Shown here one piece after another: positions 62,319 to 64,000 of a stretch of DNA of 64,000 bases. The stretch covers positions 2,542,001-2,606,000 of the forward strand of contig NZ_CP094459.1 in NCBI RefSeq assembly GCF_022809715.1. The letters are read 5' to 3'. A model generated the notes under the pieces. It searched no databases, had not been told where the DNA came from, and was given only the letters and a program-made list of their open reading frames with translations. This DNA is from Burkholderia pyrrocinia (GTDB taxonomy: Bacteria; Pseudomonadota; Gammaproteobacteria; Burkholderiales; Burkholderiaceae). The stretch's first letter is position 1. Each line of letters starts with the position of its first letter. Position numbers and translations under genes: made by a program.

Positions 62319-63869
62319 ATGAAACTGAACGAGCGCCTGTCCACCCTGCCGCGCGACGTCGTCGCCGGCATCGTCGTTTTCCTCGTCGCGCTGCCGCTCT
62401 GTCTCGGCATCGCCAATGCGTCCGGCGTCGAGCCATTCGCCGGGCTCGTGTCCGGCATCGTCGGCGGCATCGTCGTCGCGCTGCTGAGCGGCTCGTCGTT
62501 GTCCGTCAGCGGGCCGGCCGCCGGCCTCGTCGTGATCGTCGTCGAAGGGATCGCGCAACTCGGCAGCTTCTCCGCATTCCTGCTCGCGGTGCTGCTGTCC
62601 GGCGTACTGCAGTTCGGGTTCGGCATGCTGCGCGCCGGCCGCTTCGCCGCCTACGTGCCGTCGCCCGTCATCAAGGGCATGCTTGCCGCAATCGGCCTGC
62701 TGCTGATCGTGAAGCAGATTCCGTTCGCATTCGGCATCGGCGGCTCGGGCGCGCAATCGTTTGCGAACTGGCCGGGCCTGCCGGTCGCGTGGGCTGCCAC
62801 GGCCATCGCGCTCGCATCGCTCGCGCTGCTGGTCGCGTGGGACACGCCCGCGCTGCGCCGCTTCGCGCTGGTGCGTTCGGTGCCCGCACCGCTCGCGGTC
62901 GTCGTGCTGGGCATCGGCGCGACGCTCGTGTTGGGCTTCGTCGCGCCGTCGGTCGCGCCGGGCGCCGCCCATCGCGTGACGCTGCCCGAGCTCGGATCGT
63001 TCGCGGCTTTCGCGGCATCGCTCAAGCACGCGGAGCTCGGCCCGAATTTCGCGCAGCTCGTCAATCCTGACGTGTGGCGCGTCGCGATCACGCTCGCGGT
63101 CGTCGCGAGCCTCGAGACGCTGCTGAGCCTCGAAGCGGTCGAGCAGATCGACCCGAAGCGCCGGCCGACCCAGCCCGACCGCGAACTGAAGGCCCAGGGC
63201 GTCGGCAATCTCGTCGCGGGCGCGTTCGGCGGCCTGCCGATCACGTCGGTGATCGTGCGCAGTTCGGTCAACGTCAATGCAGGCGCGCAAAGCCGGATGT
63301 CGGCAATCGTCCACGGGATGCTGCTGCTCGCGAGCGTGTTTGCGCTCACCGGCCTGATCAACCTGATCCCGCTCGCGAGCCTCGCCGCGATCCTGATCCA
63401 CACGGGCTTCAAGCTCGCGAAACCGGCGCTGTTCCGCTCGGTGATGAAGCAGGGGCCGGCCGCGTTCGTGCCGTTCGCCGCGACGATCGCCGGTGTGCTC
63501 GCGGTCGACCTGCTGTTCGGCATCGCGCTCGGCCTCGCATGCAGTGTGCTGGCGGTCGCCGTCGCGAACCTGAAGAGCCCCGTCACGCTCGCGCAGCACG
63601 ACGATCACTACCTGCTGTCGTTCCGCAAGGACGTGTCGTTTCTCGGCAAGGTGCAGGTCAAGCACCACCTGCGGCACATTCCGGACCGGGCGGCGGTCAT
63701 CATCGACGCAACGCGCGCCGACTACATCGATCACGACGTGCTCGAACTGCTCGACGCGTTCGTCGCCGATGCGCCGCGGCGCGGGATCGCGGTCGAGTTC
63801 CGCCGACGCAGCCCGGCGCCCCGCCCGGCCGCGCGCCGCTGGCTGTTCCGCGCACCGGCCGCCGAATAA
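62319..63869 (+). CDS. SulP-family anion transporter
   Basis: 516 residues from ATG 62319 (MKLNERLSTLPRDVV); an upstream in-frame extension to 62238 overlaps the carbonic anhydrase gene and is unlikely. About 12-14 membrane helices with the SulP signature FVALPLCLGIANASGVEPF and SGPAAGLVVIVVEGI, then a short cytoplasmic STAS-like end (VIIDATRADYIDHDVLELL). Pairing with a carbonic anhydrase suggests bicarbonate as the substrate, as for BicA-type transporters; sulphate is the alternative. Confidence 0.9.
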   Translation: MKLNERLSTLPRDVVAGIVVFLVALPLCLGIANASGVEPFAGLVSGIVGGIVVALLSGSSLSVSGPAAGLVVIVVEGIAQLGSFSAFLLAVLLSGVLQFGFGMLRAGRFAAYVPSPVIKGMLAAIGLLLIVKQIPFAFGIGGSGAQSFANWPGLPVAWAATAIALASLALLVAWDTPALRRFALVRSVPAPLAVVVLGIGATLVLGFVAPSVAPGAAHRVTLPELGSFAAFAASLKHAELGPNFAQLVNPDVWRVAITLAVVASLETLLSLEAVEQIDPKRRPTQPDRELKAQGVGNLVAGAFGGLPITSVIVRSSVNVNAGAQSRMSAIVHGMLLLASVFALTGLINLIPLASLAAILIHTGFKLAKPALFRSVMKQGPAAFVPFAATIAGVLAVDLLFGIALGLACSVLAVAVANLKSPVTLAQHDDHYLLSFRKDVSFLGKVQVKHHLRHIPDRAAVIIDATRADYIDHDVLELLDAFVADAPRRGIAVEFRRRSPAPRPAARRWLFRAPAAE

Positions 63870-63881
63870 GCGGCAGATGCA

Positions 63882-63918
63882 AAAACGCCCCGGCGGCGCA
63901 GGGCCGCACGGGGCGTTT
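63882..63918. terminator. Bidirectional terminator after the SulP gene
   Basis: AAAACGCCCCG pairs with CGGGGCGTTT around a GC-rich loop. Both strands have a T or A tract. It separates the SulP gene from the partial minus-strand gene at the window end. Confidence 0.75.
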
Positions 63919-63941
63919 CGGTGATGCGCAGCGCGCGGCGC

Positions 63942-64000
63942 TTACGAGCGCTGCGGGTTGAGCTTGTCGTCCTTCGAATGCAGCTTGTTCAGTGCGGAGA
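63942..64000 (-). CDS. 3' end of an unidentified minus-strand gene
   Basis: Only the last 18 codons are inside: SALNKLHSKDDKLNPQRS then TAA (63942-63944). Reading frame and stop sit directly next to a shared terminator, as for a real gene end. Too short to name. Confidence 0.5.
   Translation of the reverse strand, partial: SALNKLHSKDDKLNPQRS

Overview
This 64 kb window looks like chromosomal DNA of a Burkholderia, most likely the B. cepacia complex. The support is high GC coding with strong third-position bias, near-textbook Burkholderia versions of TonB, UvrB, NuoA-N, TpiA, Pnp, RpsO and TyrB, an rrn operon ordered 16S-tRNA-Ile-tRNA-Ala-23S-5S, and an FtrABCD iron system of the Bordetella/Burkholderia type. 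The genus is inferred from recognised proteins; no search was run. I see no prophage, insertion sequence, CRISPR array, integrase or conjugation gene. The window is mostly core genome with a few lineage-specific pieces.

Layout. 1-9.4 kb is rich in iron genes: the 3' end of bfd, a tiny membrane ORF, tonB-exbB-exbD, then (after a divergent lysR/pirin pair and a DUF1857 gene) hemP with a Fur-box-like site, and the convergent ftrABCD operon with its own Fur-box-like site. 9.4-16.7 kb holds housekeeping genes: uvrB, tyrB, a 3-hydroxybutyrate dehydrogenase, an aldo/keto reductase, rlmJ and small proteins. 16.8-23.1 kb carries an orphan cueR and a complete minus-strand rrn operon with promoter, boxA sites and terminator. 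23.3-31.8 kb is a mixed stretch: DUF2863, a LuxR-type regulator with a degenerate receiver, a CbiM-like membrane protein, an exported protein with a histone-H1-like Lys-rich tail, an M14 carboxypeptidase, yaaA, a PIN protein, a methionine aminotransferase and a GST. 31.9-37.1 kb is an acyl-CoA region: an enoyl-CoA hydratase, a decayed phosphotransferase remnant, a nu-type GST, and an overlapping operon of two acyl-CoA dehydrogenases and two MaoC hydratases.

37.2-53.6 kb is the 14-gene nuoA-N operon (respiratory complex I) on the minus strand, followed by DUF2818, a NUDIX hydrolase and DUF1178. Upstream lie tRNA-Leu(GAG), secG, tpiA, a quinone oxidoreductase and the rpsO-pnp pair (53.8-59.2 kb). 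The right end has a periplasmic binding protein, a lipoprotein, and a carbonic anhydrase-SulP transporter operon preceded by an unusual AT-rich leader with several inverted repeats.

Most notable non-gene signal: a 49-bp-period intergenic hairpin repeat seen at two loci about 9 kb apart (28.4 and 37.1 kb), with partly compensated stem changes, each just upstream of a minus-strand gene. Next are the frameshifted phosphotransferase remnant beside the acyl-CoA genes, the inverted-repeat leader before the carbonic anhydrase, and the paired AT-rich palindromes between lysR and pirin. Nothing here is clearly a wholly new system; these are leads.
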